Below, one piece after another: positions 20,574-33,300 of a DNA stretch of 64,000 nt. The notes beneath the pieces are model-generated. The model was not told the DNA's origin and did not search any database. It saw only the letters and a list, made by a program, of their open reading frames with translations. How positions within the stretch are numbered: the stretch's first letter is position 1; each line of letters opens with the position of its first letter. Made by a program: the position numbers and the translations under genes. The stretch spans positions 5,066,501 through 5,130,500 of the forward strand of contig OU015672.1 of NCBI GenBank assembly GCA_907165275.2. Reading direction: 5' to 3'. Source of the DNA: Zygaena filipendulae (Eukaryota > Arthropoda > Insecta > Lepidoptera > Zygaenidae).

Positions 20574-20837
20574 TAGTCCGTCAGTTAGAAAATAAAAAAA
20601 ACGATAGACACGTATTTTTTGCTTATTCAAATAAATTAAAATATACAGAGATAAAGCGCATTAAAGTTTAGGGTGAGGGGGTCGTGACGTCACTAACCAC
20701 TAAAACCGCCATACAGACTGTCAGAATAGTGACGTCACGCGAAATTTCAACTCAATATATCGCCGTTATTTTTTGATTATGTAAAAAAAGAAAAAAATAC
20801 GTGTCCAATATTTTTTAATAATCTACAAGACGGACTA
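20574..20837 (-). mobile_element. AGTCCGTCTTGTAG MITE, copy A, with TGACGTCA sites
   Basis: The right end ATCTACAAGACGGACTA mirrors a divergent left TAGTCCGTC. GACACGTATTTTTT and its reverse flank the centre, which carries two TGACGTCA palindromes (near 20685 and 20731). It is the inverse orientation of copy B at 33842. Confidence 0.7.
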
Positions 20838-21074
20838 AAATATAAAAATTAGTCAACATGCCCATTCGAAGGGCTACGTCAGTGATTCCGGTTCTCTGGC
20901 GTAGGTAAGTATTGCCTACCGCATTTCGAGTTTTATCGGCCAAATAAACACAGAGCATTGTCCTTTCTATAGCTCTTTGAGCGACCTTGAATTAATGGTT
21001 TAGTCGCATTAGCATTGTTTTCAAGGACCTATGTCGAAAAACAATAAAATTGATAAATGAAAAAACAATGTATT

Positions 21075-21168
21075 ACTTTGAGACAAAATGACTACTTTTA
21101 TTTAGATGTCTGGAAAAAAGTCAGTAGATAAAAACGTTTCACGCAGGTGAAACCGTGGGGCATGCTAG
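21075..21168 (+). mobile_element. Helitron-like 3' end, degraded
   Basis: It ends ACGCAGGTGAAACCGTGGGG then CATGCTAG. The next Helitron-like element starts at the following base. Confidence 0.5.
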
Positions 21169-21611
21169 TCTATACTATAATAAAAGAGTAGAATCCACGA
21201 TTCTGTACATTGAATATTTTTACCTAAAATTGAGAGGAGTGATAAAAGAAGAGTAACCAAGCCCAAAAAAAGTTTTTAAAATTCTTTTCTGTCTGTCTGT
21301 CTGTCTGTTCACGATAATCTCCGCATCAACTGAACGGGTTGTCATCCAGTTTTCACAATGCAATGGTTGAAACCTTCGATATAATGTTGCATAATGAACT
21401 TGAAAAACCTTTCTAGAGATATGCATTTTTTCTTTTGAATTGTTTTTTCGCGAAGTGACAGTTTTAAAGCTTGGAGAGATATATTATGATGTGGTTATAT
21501 TTTCTTTGAGACTAAAGAGTATATAACCACTACGTTTTAAAAGAGTGAGAAAATCTAACGTCATTGCAAGGGTCGAAAATTCACGCGGGTGAAACCGCGG
21601 GCACCAGCTAG
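21169..21611 (+). mobile_element. Helitron-like element, complete (TCTATACTATAATAAAAG family)
   Basis: It starts TCTATACTATAATAAAAG and has a (CTGT)n run at 21290-21308. It ends TTCACGCGGGTGAAACCGCG, GGCACCAGCTAG|T. The 68-codon minus-strand frame inside is a chance frame. Confidence 0.75.
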
Positions 21612-21715
21612 TAATTAATAAAAAGGTATCCAGCAACCATGTTTTCGTTTGTGAATTCAGTTTTGCAAATAAAAATGAGTACCCTTTTCAAATAGAAATA
21701 ATAAAATGAATTAAT

Positions 21716-22000
21716 AGTACATTGTTATCCTAGGGGTGAAAGTAACTTATTTAGTCCCGAGACGGGGTTTAACTTTACGTTATTTCAATTTTACATCGCG
21801 CTGGCTGTATAGAAAGTTGAAACATGGTTCAATAGAAATGTGAAAATAGACCTAGTTTTTTTTTAATAATTTGACAGTTGTCAGTTGAAAGCGATTCTCC
21901 CTAGGGCTGTAAAGGGTTACTTTCAACCCGCTTCTCAGGCAACTTCAGACCTACTTTCCGAGTATGAGTAATGAAAAATAACATTTTCACCCCCCCACCT
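21716..22000 (+). mobile_element. Inverted-pair repeat element, short form
   Basis: It starts AGTACATTGTTATCCTAGGG and GTGAAAGTAACTTATTTAGT and ends near TTTCCGAGTATGAGTAATGA. Blocks such as TTTGACAGTTGTCAGTTGAA are shared with the longer, oppositely oriented copy at 61425-62037. Confidence 0.6.
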
Positions 22001-22104
22001 CGGATGGTATTTTTGCTATTCGATGTCTGAGCGCAAAAGCCGTTTTTATCCGCTTGAGGTTGTAGGTGTCTACCTAAGTATTACTTGTTACACTTATTAT
22101 AAAC

Positions 22105-22587
22105 TAGCTGTGCCCCGCGGTTTCACCCGCGGTAATTTCGGAGTTCCCGCGGGAATTCCGGGATAAAAAGTACCCTATGTCCATTCTCTGTACCCCTGAC
22201 AACGTGCATGCTAAATTTCATCCAAAGCCGTTGAGCTCTTTTTGCGTGATTGAGTAAACGTATGCGAGGATAAGAGCTCGAAAGCGCATTTTCATCCGAC
22301 TTGCTTCAAATTTGTCATCACTGCTCAGCTCCTATATGTCTTAGCTTATGTTATATAGCCCATAACCTGCTCAGGAGTGTGGACTATAATCGTACCAAGT
22401 TTGGTTAAAATCCCTTCAGTAGTTTTTGACCCATGCGTGCACATACAGACAGACAGACAGACAAAAAAATTACTGATTGCATTTTTGGCATCAATATCGA
22501 TCACCATTCATCCTCCAATATTAATTTTGAATTCAATGTACAGAATTGACCTCTCTACAGTTTTATTATAAGTAATATAATATAGAT
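22105..22587 (-). mobile_element. Long Helitron-like element, copy 2, uninterrupted
   Basis: It runs from CTAGCTGTGCCCCGCGGTTT with an intact CCCGCGG hairpin to GTTTTATTATAAGTAATA. It is the uninterrupted counterpart of 8372-8960. A (CAGA)n run lies at 22446-22463. Confidence 0.8.
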
Positions 22588-22689
22588 ATTTTTCTGTAAT
22601 ACTTACCTATCATAATGTTGTAGGTAGTAAATATGTACCTAAACTGAAATAAAAGTGTCGTGTGATTGTAAATGTTTTATTTAACATTT

Positions 22690-22850
22690 AGTCATTTCCT
22701 CGCTGGGATGAAAAGTTTTTCACCTTGTGCTCTTTTGATTCTCTCGCTAACGCTCAGGATTAAATTTTTGAATTCTTCGCTTGCTCGGTCATCAAAGTTG
22801 AGCACGCGGTTATAAAGCAACTTTTCACTCATGTATAACAAATAACTTAT
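22690..22850. mobile_element. Possible inverted-repeat element remnant
   Basis: GGGATGAAAAGTTTTTCACC and GCAACTTTTCACTCATG face each other around CTCGCTAACGCTCAGGA/GCTTGCTCGG motifs, similar in style to 3531-3753. The ends are unclear. Confidence 0.35.
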
Positions 22851-23025
22851 CTACAAAAAAAACAATAATACCCAAAGTTTTCCGTGGTGTCTTATTAGTT
22901 TTATAGCAAACTTTCAACATTCAAACATGACTTATCTACTGCTATAAATAAGCGGTATATGCATTAATAATAGGTAAATTATGGAGTTACAAAATATCTA
23001 TAAGTACATATACATAAAAAAATCA

Positions 23026-23318
23026 ACTGCCGTGTGGTAAACTCGTAAAAGCTGAAAAATGGCTTGACCGTTTAGAGTTTTTTTAGTGTTCATAATTTTC
23101 ATTCAGGTCATGCAAAAGATAAAATCAAAGTTGATGCGGAAATTCCAAACACAATTGCCAAAAAATCAATTGCCGTGTGTAAGTTTCCCAAAAAACTGGA
23201 AATGGCTCGACCTTTTTTGTTGTGTTCGTAAACGTCGGGACAAGGTTTTTACTATCCAAAATTAGGAGCTTTGCGGGAATTCTGAAAGTCACGCAGGTGA
23301 AGTCACGGGCACAGCTAG
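23026..23318 (+). mobile_element. Helitron-like element with internal duplication
   Basis: It ends CACGCAGGTGAAGTCACGGG, CACAGCTAG. AAAATCAACTGCCGTGTGGTA recurs as AAAATCAATTGCCGTGTGTAA about 140 bases later, so the body is duplicated. Confidence 0.5.
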
Positions 23319-23319
23319 T

Positions 23320-24590
23320 ATATTATATAAAATAACTTTTTATTATACCAACTGCAAATAGGAACTTTTACGCTACAAAATATACTTATTATATAAACTA
23401 AAATATATTAAATTTGTTTTAAATTTTATGTTTTATCATATTTATTGTAGCTGTTTATATAAACGATTACCGGGAATACTTTATGGCGATATTAAAAACA
23501 ATAAATTTGTTAGTATTTCCATATCTTAACTATTTAATATAGAGTAGGCGTTCGACAGGTTTTATGGGAAATTTATTAACTTTAATCTAGATGTTAGTTT
23601 TTTATTAAAAATCTTCAGTAGAGGATTATGTTTTTTCGATCGTAAACATAATTATATTAGTTCATTCATCTCTCTCGTGTAAGATTTTATGAATGGGCCA
23701 TAAAACCCGAAACCAATATTTATTAAATATATTGTTAGAAAAACAATCATCTCTGGAAAAATCTTCAGTGCTTTTGCCATGGTAATATAGAAGTTCTCTT
23801 ATTTACTACCTTATTATTATACCATACTAACCTCGACCTTTCTAATACGGTTTTGAATATTTTTTTTGTGTTTTAAATAGTGGACAAAGTTATTATTATC
23901 TAAGAAATAAATGCAGGAATAATAATTAATAGATACCTACTGGCTACTATTATCATCTTCATTGTAATTACCAAAACTCAATAATATCAACAAGCACTTG
24001 ATGTATACGTATGTATATGTGTATGGTTAGTGGTACCTATGTTAGAAGACAACCAAGCCAAGCAAAGCTAAGCTAAATTCCAAATCAAAATCTCCTCATT
24101 CATCAGCTTCTAAACTTCTAAAGGTCGATGAAGACCAGAACCTTTCCCTTACCACTGCTGTTACCATGGTTCTAGTATACACATTTGTCTTTCACCAACT
24201 TTAATAACTCAAAACTCTCCCTAGTTTGCATTCGTGTGGTAGCGGTGATTTTCTAAGTTTTTTTTTTTATATAGTCACTGGTTGCTTTTATGTTTACGCA
24301 AGTTATTTTCTCGATTTTACATGGCTATATCGTTACCAAATTCAGTCGTGAGTAGTGGTAAAAAAAAAACAATATAAAGATTACTTGGCTTCACTTTTTG
24401 CCAAAATGGCGTGATCACACAGCTTCGTAATGAAACACGAACAATGGAATATCTTGCGCCTATTTCGCGGCCTCGTTCCTCACGGTTGATTATATCCACG
24501 CCGCGCTACCCTGACCGGGTACATGCGTGCAGGGCGTGCATGCACTAAAAAGACACACGTCGAAACGCCACGTAATATTGATGTAGGTAG
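23320..24590. other. No gene recognised
   Basis: The stretch is AT-rich until about 24380, then less so (24400-24560, including GACCGGGTACATGCGTGCAG). The 60-codon minus-strand frame at 24317-24499 has no recognisable features. I cannot support a gene. Confidence 0.35.
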
Positions 24591-24593
24591 ATA

Positions 24594-24720
24594 CTAGCTG
24601 AAGCCTGCGGTGTCGTCCGTGTGTATTTCGCGATATCTTTGCGGTTTGTGTAATGAGTTAAACATTTAAGACAAAATTGAATTTTCATTACAATTTGCTA
24701 TATTTATAGAAAAAAAAATT
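24594..24720 (-). mobile_element. Helitron-like 3' end, degraded
   Basis: CTAGCTGAAGCCTGCGGTGT marks the end. Little else survives. A second tiny end occurs at 24980 (CTAGCTGTTCCCGGC). Confidence 0.4.
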
Positions 24721-24882
24721 TGAAACCGCCGAGTAGCTTCCGCTTGGTATTATATTCTGATTTTATGTACAATGATTATAAAAGTGTAAAGGAGGCTGTG
24801 TAGCCATAAATAAGATCAGCATATCACAATAGGTAGTGACAACAGCAATTACAATTTTCATAAAAATTAGAAGAAGAAGAAG

Positions 24883-24965
24883 AAGAAAATACATTTATTT
24901 CAGCACAACACACAAGAAAAAGAAACAAACATCAACAGTTCTGCAGTTACTGCAGTTTCGAATAA
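24883..24965 (-). mobile_element. Retroposon 3' end (family R-a), copy 2
   Basis: On + it shows a (GAA)n tail, then ATACATTTATTTCAGCACAA and CACACAAGAAAAAGAAACAA. This is the reverse complement of 1540-1615. Confidence 0.6.
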
Positions 24966-25574
24966 ATATTATAAAAATACTAGCTGTTCCCGGCTACTGA
25001 AAAAAAAGTAAAAAAAAAGTATAGTAACGATGATATTAACTGTAGTATCATGTTGGGTTCATTTCAGCATTGCAGCTCCGCTGGACACGACACCTAAAGC
25101 TTGTGCAATAACGATCGCGGGATACAAAACACGTTATGTCATAAGTTTGTATCCCATAGCTGTCCGATTCCGGTAATGACCACATTCAAGATTATGCCAT
25201 GACATTCATCTTAGATTTTAGGTAGATATGTTTTGCCCGCTAATAAATTCAATGAAACGGTTGACTAATGTGAATTCAGTTGAATGTTTGGATCCAAAAT
25301 TTGGATGAGGATGACGTCAACATGTAATTAAATAGTTTGCGTCAGTGTTTTTTTAAAATTTCGCAACTAGGTGCATCAGCTTTGAGCGTTTCAGTTTAGT
25401 TGAGATGTTCATGAACCAGTCAGTCTAGCGAAGCCGCGTGGGTTTACCTGCGTTTCACTTTCGACTCAACGTAAATTTTTATTTTCGAAGTCAACATTTC
25501 AAGATTTTAGCTTCATGGTTCCGGCTGAGCTTCCATGAGTAAGCGAGGAGGTTCTTTATACCGGGTGTACATAA

Positions 25575-25720
25575 GCTGAAACGAAAAGAAAGAAAAGACA
25601 TTTATTTGAAAATATAGACACAAAATTATGATTACAGTAATATTAAACAAAAAAAACAATTTATGACCGAAATGGTCAGTATCTCTGAGTTTTGCTATGA
25701 GTGCGGGCACTCTCAGCGTT
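25575..25720 (-). mobile_element. Possible retroposon 3' end
   Basis: On + a GAAAAGAAAGAAAAGACATT then TATTTGAAAATATAG reads on the minus strand as a body ending CAAATAAATGTC and a CTTTT-rich tail. Two opposite open frames overlap here, and neither is recognisable. Confidence 0.35.
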
Positions 25721-26254
25721 GATTTTCATCCAGGACCGTTAAAAAATGGAATCGGAATCACCAATACACCCTGTAAACAAGTGCGCAATTCACCCATTTA
25801 CCTAATGCAAAACGATGAAGTAAAAAACGATGTTTATAAACGTTCGTATAATCGACGCATTGACCACACATCTAGTACACACCCTTGACATGAGATATCA
25901 GTTACTGGCGCACACACATCATATTATTATTATTGCTCAGCAAAAAATATAAGAGAATACCATTTTAATCATATAAATATTTATATGCGTGCTTCTATCT
26001 GATAATGAGCATGAGATCTAGGTACTAGTGATTTTGTAAAGATAAGTAATAGGTATTTTAATTTAATTAAATGTAGAATGGAAGTAGTCGAAACTAATAT
26101 TATACGAGTAGAATATAAGGAACGGTATAAATCTTTTGGTCAAACACCTAGCCCGCACACAGTAAAAAAGTTAATACCTACTTATACAAATAGGTGTTTA
26201 ACAAAATCATTCTACAAGTACATCATACTTTTATTAAATAAAAATAACGCTCAA

Positions 26255-26340
26255 ATCGGCGCGAGTGCCGCGAGTTTTCACCTCGCCTCTGCAAGTCAAG
26301 AGGTCCTGGGTTCGATTCTTGGCAGGAGTGGAATTTGTAT
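26255..26340 (+). mobile_element. tRNA-like SINE head fragment
   Basis: TTTTCACCTCGCCTCTGCAA, then AGAGGTCCTGGGTTCGATTC (B-box-like) and TTGGCAGGAGTGG. It belongs to a different SINE family from copy 1. It has no proper acceptor stem, so it is not a tRNA gene. Confidence 0.5.
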
Positions 26341-26439
26341 GTAGAATACAAGGTGCCGCTTTTCACTATCTTTCACAATTTTTAAAGGCTATAATACACC
26401 CTTAAATCAATATTTCATTCACTGAAATTTCAATCTTAC

Positions 26440-26584
26440 GTATGTCCTCCTCTGTACCCCTGACAACGTGCATGCCAAATTTTATCCAAATCCGTTCAAC
26501 CGTTTTTGCGTGATTGAGTAACAAACATCCAACCATCCAAACATCTACACATCCACACTTTTACATTTATAATATTATTAGGAT
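26440..26584 (-). mobile_element. Helitron-like element, 5' part
   Basis: TGTACCCCTGACAACGTGC through GTTTTTGCGTGATTGAGTAA to TTTATAATATTATTAGGA. The 3' hairpin end is missing, and an extra CAACCATCCAAACAT repeat is present. Confidence 0.6.
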
Positions 26585-27044
26585 TAAAATGTAAAAATTT
26601 AATGACGACACTATTTTAAATAGCCTTTTTCATTTTGAGGTGGTTTAGTCTTTAATTAGTTACAATTGCAACAAATTGGTTACGAAACATTATTACTAAT
26701 TAACATCTTCGGTAAATATTGTACTATCAGTTGCGAAATATTCGCTGGGACCTCGTTGATGTCGTTTGTATGACGAATTCTAACATCGAACTGAAACATT
26801 GGATTATGAACAATCCATCCGAACTATTCCTAGACCCATTCATATTTAATTACAAACTACTGAATTAAGTTATTAAATAAATACCAGAATTACTTTATAT
26901 TATTATTATATACGAAATATTTTCTTAACAATACAATTCATGCTTTTTTTTCATAGGTTTCATAGGGAATAATTGTACAAAACAGCGTACAAGAAAATTT
27001 GGGAAAAACGAGCAAAAACATTTTTTTTTTTGAAAAATCTGTGT

Positions 27045-27392
27045 ATATTCACCGCCCCACTCGAGTACGTATTGAAAAGCGAAGGTTTTATTGCGTGGGG
27101 GAGCGCGAGCGCACGCCAGTCGCCCGCCCGCCGTCGTAGCCAGCGCCCGCGCCGCGCGGCATTAGTTTTCCCAAAAACATACGGAAAAATTGTGTCGCGA
27201 GTGCCGCGGACGAATGACAACGGGACAACACCTTTGCCTGAAAACTCTATTCCTTTCTTTGTGGCTTTACATTTCGTTTAATTTCTTCCATTTTTCCCGT
27301 GATGGATTATGTGCATGGCTGTTAAGTGTATGACCAGTGTTTTCATCTGTAGTGCCCCAGGCCCGCCTTTGCATTGATATCTTTGCTAAAAC
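27045..27392 (+). promoter_or_regulatory. Candidate promoter and 5' UTR exon (CpG-rich)
   Basis: This is one of the most CpG-rich stretches in the window (27100-27210 contains GCGCGAGCGCACGCC and GCGCCCGCGCCGCGCGGC). It sits in very AT-rich DNA and ends in a good splice donor, AAAAC|GTAAGTA, at 27392/27393. The only ATG frames inside are short, so it would be a mainly untranslated first exon of a + strand gene whose next exon is not visible. The minus-strand alternative cannot be excluded. The two 86- and 102-codon frames covering it look like products of GC content. Confidence 0.35.
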
Positions 27393-27394
27393 GT

Positions 27395-30145
27395 AAGTAA
27401 TATATCATAACGAGTCTTAGTTACAGAGACAGTAGGTAGATAATATATTTTTTGTATCCGTCAGCACGTTTTTCTACCTAAAAAAATTTTAATGCCAAAA
27501 TTTGCAATATTTTTGTAAAAATCCAATGAATTTTTAACAATAATAAAAAAAAAAATCGTTACATTTACTCATTTAAACCGTATTAGTAACAAAAAGGAGA
27601 ATGTATATAAAAAACATGAATATCGAAGAGTACAGTTGTGTAATAACAATTTATGCAACCGTTTTCGGTGATCGCGAGATAAGTATCGTTTTAAAACTGA
27701 AAGTGTTACGAAAGGATTCCGCTTTTAGTACGTAGAAGGCACGAGGTAATTTAACAGTTTGTTTTGGTATAAAAATAGAAAACTGATAGATTTTTTATAA
27801 AATAAACTTTAAGAAATACAGTCGCAACGTTGAATTCATTAAGTTAAATGCATTGAAAAAATAATTGAATCTCTATTTAGTAAACTTCAAATTTGAATTA
27901 AGTCTGAACCATACAATAATTGTAAATTATGAATAATCAAATTATTTTTATAAATTTTAAGCCTTAAAAGGTTCTTAATTATGAATGTTATTCACACGCT
28001 TTACCCTTTCAAAAATAATTTTTGTTTCCTTCAGTTTACAGCAAATTAAAAGAGAAAACTATTTAGTGGCGTTTGTAACTACTTAATAAAGGACGACTTG
28101 ATCTTTAGAGAATTTACTTTGAGTCTAATTGACAATTTCAACTCTACACCACGTCTGATTAAGATTTATATTTGTGCTAAACAAGATAGTATTTACTTTC
28201 TGAATTTCAGGGTTTTCTTAGTAATCGTTTACTACCTACGTATCGACCCAGGATATATCAAACCTAACTATACATATATATCTTTATGCCAACAATAAGT
28301 TCCTTTCAAAGACGTTGCCTGATGCATGTTCAAATGAACAGACAAATGCCAGATTTTTCAAACATCAAACTATTAAATTTTTAATGATAGCAGCCATTAA
28401 AAAAACTTATGCACCCAATCACAATGTTTAATCCTTTGTAAATTATTACAGAGTTCTTAAAGTCGGTTTCGTAACAATGAAAATAAAAAACAAGTCTTTA
28501 TTTACGCTTCCGATCGATATAATTCTGTCTCAAGTAACTTTATATTTCAATCTAATTCGAAACTAAATTAAAATACAGCGTCAATGTAATCTAAACCATT
28601 AAAAGTAGTGGAACAAATTCTATTTTTAAATTGTGTAAGTAGAGTAGGTATTTAGTAAGACTAAAAGCAGGTGATAAAAAATTCGAGATTGGCCACCACC
28701 TCAATTCTCACTTGGAAATTAGTCATGTGAATTAGGTACATTCGAATTCAGTCAAAACTAGTGGTTAATGCTGTTTGCAAGTTTAGGTTCGTTTAAGTCG
28801 AGTACCTAATAGGTATTTATTTGCTATAAGCGTCTTCAAATCATCAATTTGAAGAAGCGACACAGTGTAATTTGCTTGTTTTTTTTTCTGTTGTTCCAAT
28901 CAAACAGCTACATCTCTATGCATTTTATGTAGAGCTAGAAGTACCCGGAGAGAACTCGTTTAAAAATCTTTACCTACATTGTTGCAAAGGTAAGTAAAAT
29001 AACATGTTATAATAAAAAGTGCCAAATGTGTACAAGGTATAAACGGTTTTGTTTTACTTATATATTTTGAAAAACATATACCTATATAGGTATATCGTAT
29101 GTGATATTTTTTAAAAAGATATTGAAGAGTATATTTTTTTTGGCGCAACTTCTTTGTGTCCGGTTGAAAAATATTTTGTTGTGAGCTATGCAATTAGCTC
29201 TACGCATTAGGTACAATGTGTTTAACATTATTTGAATATTAATTTTGGATTAGAATTTTAAGTTTCCCTTTTGCGCGTGTCAGTAAATACACTTGGTTTT
29301 TACAACCCTGAAATTTATATTTAAATTAAGTACCTATCTTTAGTTTAATACGATTTACATAATTCATTTTATGAGTGTGTTGCCTTATACTTGTTGAGGC
29401 ATAATAAATTCTGATTATCTAAAGTAATGAGGTTCCAATTTCCATAGTTACCAACCGTATTATTTAACAATTCAAACAATATTTTTATTTTATTATTACG
29501 TAAGTACTTACCGAATAAACAAGATTTTATCGATATTTATTCAAATGATTCAACGTATCTACTCTATAGGCAGATATTAATAAAAAAGATAGGTATTATT
29601 ATATTAAATAAGGAAAATTTCGAACATCGTCGTTCGAACTTCAAACTTAAAGCATACCTACTAAATTTCCCCCAAAATATAATATTACTATTATAAAATC
29701 AAAGATGGTGTCGCTTGGACGCCATTAATTAAATGTTGGCATGGTCTGAATCAATATTTGAACGCAATGGCGGATGTAAGACTTATCTAGACACGTTGTA
29801 CGGTTATATGTATATGTATATACGCATGTGAACATAATTATTATTGTCCTTATAATAAGATAATAAAGACGCACGACCCGTGGACCCACCGGCTAGAATA
29901 CTCAAAATTATCAATGGGCAAGTAGTTCGACAAAAATCGCCAAAAGACGCCATTTTTGGCGGTTTTCATATAGATGTACTTTTTTGGTGTCATGTTTGAA
30001 TGCTGCAGAAGTATTTATTATTAAAAGAAGTAATAGATGTACCTTATTTTACATTTCTCTATTTTACGTAGGGATATCATAGAAAAGAGGTTCTAGTGTG
30101 ACCGGTATGAGCGAAATGGTTTTTTTAACATTGATTTATGGTAAA
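27395..30145. other. Repeat-poor, gene-free stretch
   Basis: There is no Helitron-like end, SINE or MITE that I can recognise. The sequence is AT-rich with no convincing exon. It could be a long intron or regulatory interval downstream of the putative first exon at 27045-27392. Confidence 0.4.
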
Positions 30146-30146
30146 A

Positions 30147-30300
30147 TCCTTACTAAATGCGAAAGTGTGTTTGTTTGTTTGTTACGGTTCCACGTCACAA
30201 CGGCTGAATCGATCATCATGAAACATAAGTACAGAGAGGGTCCCGGAATTCCAGCGGGAACGCCGAAATTAACGCGGGTAAAACCGCCTGGATAAGTTAG
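30147..30300 (+). mobile_element. Helitron-like element, short copy with a small 5' deletion
   Basis: ATCCTTACTAAATGCGAAAG lacks the usual ATATTATA. It then follows the standard body and ends ACGCGGGTAAAACCGCCTGG, ATAAGTTAG|T. Confidence 0.65.
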
Positions 30301-33300
30301 TATTTAAATAAATATATTACACAAGCATCATAATATACGTAATTCGCAATTTAGAAAAAACTTAGGATTGTTCAGGTTTATCTACTAAATTTAGAGATTT
30401 AGTCGCTATTTTTATTAGTATTAATTTTTATTTAATTGTCAGGAACATTTTACTTAATGATGATTTTCATTAAAAAGAAATTCCCGTTTCCACCATCCAT
30501 CTTTTGTCATGAACCTATCCCTGTTTGTCATCGAATGATCTTTGAGTTGCATTAAAGTTGCTTTTCAAATTTAATTAAATAGTTGTAGTGTGCGTAGGTA
30601 TATAGCAGTAAGTATATTTCTACATAATAAACAACTTTTTCAAAGCTCGATTGTTGATTGTGAGGAAAAAGCTATGCCAATTTTGACGCAGCTGCCAAAC
30701 CGAAAAAAACTGCAACCTTGAATAAATAAGGAAAATGGACTTGGTAACCAGCTAGTGCAAAATTAGTATTTAACTAAAAACAAAAAAGAAAATATATAAT
30801 CTATATTGTTTTCGAATATATCAATTAATTTATAGTATTCTATTATACTTATTTTTATATTATTTACTGATTACTAGTATATACCCTACGTATATGAGAT
30901 ATTTTATTACATATTATAAAACCCCTGCCCCTTTCAAAGGTGGGTATGTGAGTTATATGTACTAGTAAATAGTGTATAGTATAATATCATAAAATATTTA
31001 TACAATAATAATAAATATTTAACTGTTTCCATAACGTACAAAAGATTTTAAATAAGGCGGGTATTGTAATTTGCGCGGTCATCGACAGACTGCGTTCCTT
31101 GCACAGCTGCTATATAAATATTTATCTAATACATTTGTATTTTATTCTTTTTGAAGTCTGTTTTTACATACTTAAAGTTTTTTTTATATGAAAACTGACA
31201 AGCGATGTGTTAGGAATATGTATTCTACGAAACGTCCGACGTAGGTACAATTATTGATTTAGTATGATTTTTTTTATTAATTGCAGATTTTATAAAGTTA
31301 GCGACGATTAGTAGGTACCTACGGAAAAATAAAAATATTGCGAATATTTGAAACGAGACTGCTTTTAAAAACGTTCATATATATAACAGATTCAAATATT
31401 TATAAATTAGTCCACATTATATTTAAATAGAAGAAAGATTGTTAATATTGACAGATAGGTAGGTAAAAAAACCAAGAATCGATAAAAAAAATCATAGTTT
31501 GGAAGCAATCTTTTTCTAACGCTACTAAGGATGACAAAGACGTATTTTTCCAATTTTTTTACAATGCATCATATGAATTTCCTGGACTATGAGATGTTTA
31601 GAAAGAAATGCAAGGATGACACCTCTCATTGTCACATTTCAGAATTGGTTAACCACTTATGTCATATCACATAGAGGTGTGTGTTAAATTCTACATTATG
31701 AAGAAACTGGTTGTCGGTAATAAAGTGGAGAATAAAAATTAAGCGTTCAATATTTGCTTGCCGAAAAACCGGTTCTGTCGATTTTGCAATAAAAAGATGT
31801 GTGTTTGCTTGTCGAAGCGTAGCGTCGATAACGTCGCGGTCGATTTTTGGTCAAACGATAGGTATTGGTTACTTTATGTGCTGAGTGTGAGTCATCGTTA
31901 CAAAAAGAGACTGAGGTAGAGAAAGATATTGCCAAATTTGTACTATCTCTTTCTACTTTCAAAGAACGGCTGTATCGAAGCTAATGGAATGCGAGTACAA
32001 AAGACTTCAACGACATGCAAAAATATACTAGGTAGGTGTAAATACAGCCATCACGGCCAATTCTTCTCAGACATTTAAGTGTCGTCGTTAACTTTAAAAA
32101 ATAAAAGAACATAATATAAGAACACAAGAAATATCAACAAAAGAGAAGTGCTTACCTTTATATGAATGAATTTGTTTAATTTTTAAAATATGTTTGAACC
32201 GTTCAAATAATTAATTAATGTTTGCCTCTATAAATTTAAAAAGTAATTAAATTATTACATCTGTAGTGTTGCTATTCTGTTTATATTAAACGAACTACAT
32301 ATTTTTTGAAAACAATAAAATCACTCAATTCATATTACGAGTTAGGCAGCTATATAATTGGTTGAGTTGCATTAATTTGAATTTATATATTTTAAAAGTT
32401 AATAGTACCTATAGAAACTATATAGACTACTTCTTAGGGCATAAAGAATTTAAAAATAACTAAGGATAAGTGGTTATGCTGTTTGTTTTTTGATACTTCG
32501 GGGTTCTGTTTGTACTTTGTACAAAAAATCCCAATGAATCCCTCAGTGGATCAGTATGGATAAAAATTTGAAAATAAAATGAAAAGTTTCAAAATTCTAA
32601 TGAAAAGATGAAAAAAAAAACGAATGCAAATGAATATTATGTAATCGCATAATTCGCTGTGCATGGATGAATGCATAAAAAACGGATATTTATGATGTAA
32701 GAACAAAGAAATATGAAATGTATATCCTTAATATAAAAAAAATAAAACGCGTTAAATATCACACGTAAGTAACCGTGTCGAGAAGTGTCATGTTGTTGCA
32801 AGTTGATGCCGTTTAATTATATCAACCTTTATGTCTCGCGGAATAAGGTACTGAATCGTCTGAATCGTGTTGGCAAACGAAAAGTGTGTAACATTAGATG
32901 TTCATAGTTAACAAAAGAGTCGTTATCGTTCGTCGTATGTAATATTGTCCTAATTCAAGTTAATATTTGAATTCTGGTATAGTTAGATCTAAAAACCAAC
33001 CACGTTTCAAACTGATAATTTTACTGCAATACTGCATAGTTTGTGTAATACTCGTATGTGCTTTTAAAGTAGTAATTTTTTTTTCTATTTTAGGTGAAAA
33101 GTTTAAAAAAAAGGTGAACTTTATTTAAACACTTTTAATAATAAATAATTCATAACTATATACGAATAACGACGGGTGTGTCGGTGCACGGAAAAACCTA
33201 AAAAGGTTTATGTAGTACTGCTAAGTTGTTACAATGTTTGTAAATTAGTAAATAAATAAATAAATAAATTTAAATAAAAATATATCGTGTAGTTTTAGAA

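Noticed and set aside
26255..26330. Possible tRNA gene (GGTCCTGGGTTCGATTC)
   Set aside because: B box only. No acceptor or anticodon stem can be formed in register.
27000..27281. 102-codon and 86-codon overlapping frames in the CpG-rich stretch
   Set aside because: Both strands stay open because GC-rich DNA has few stops. The peptides are Arg/Ala-rich with no family pattern.
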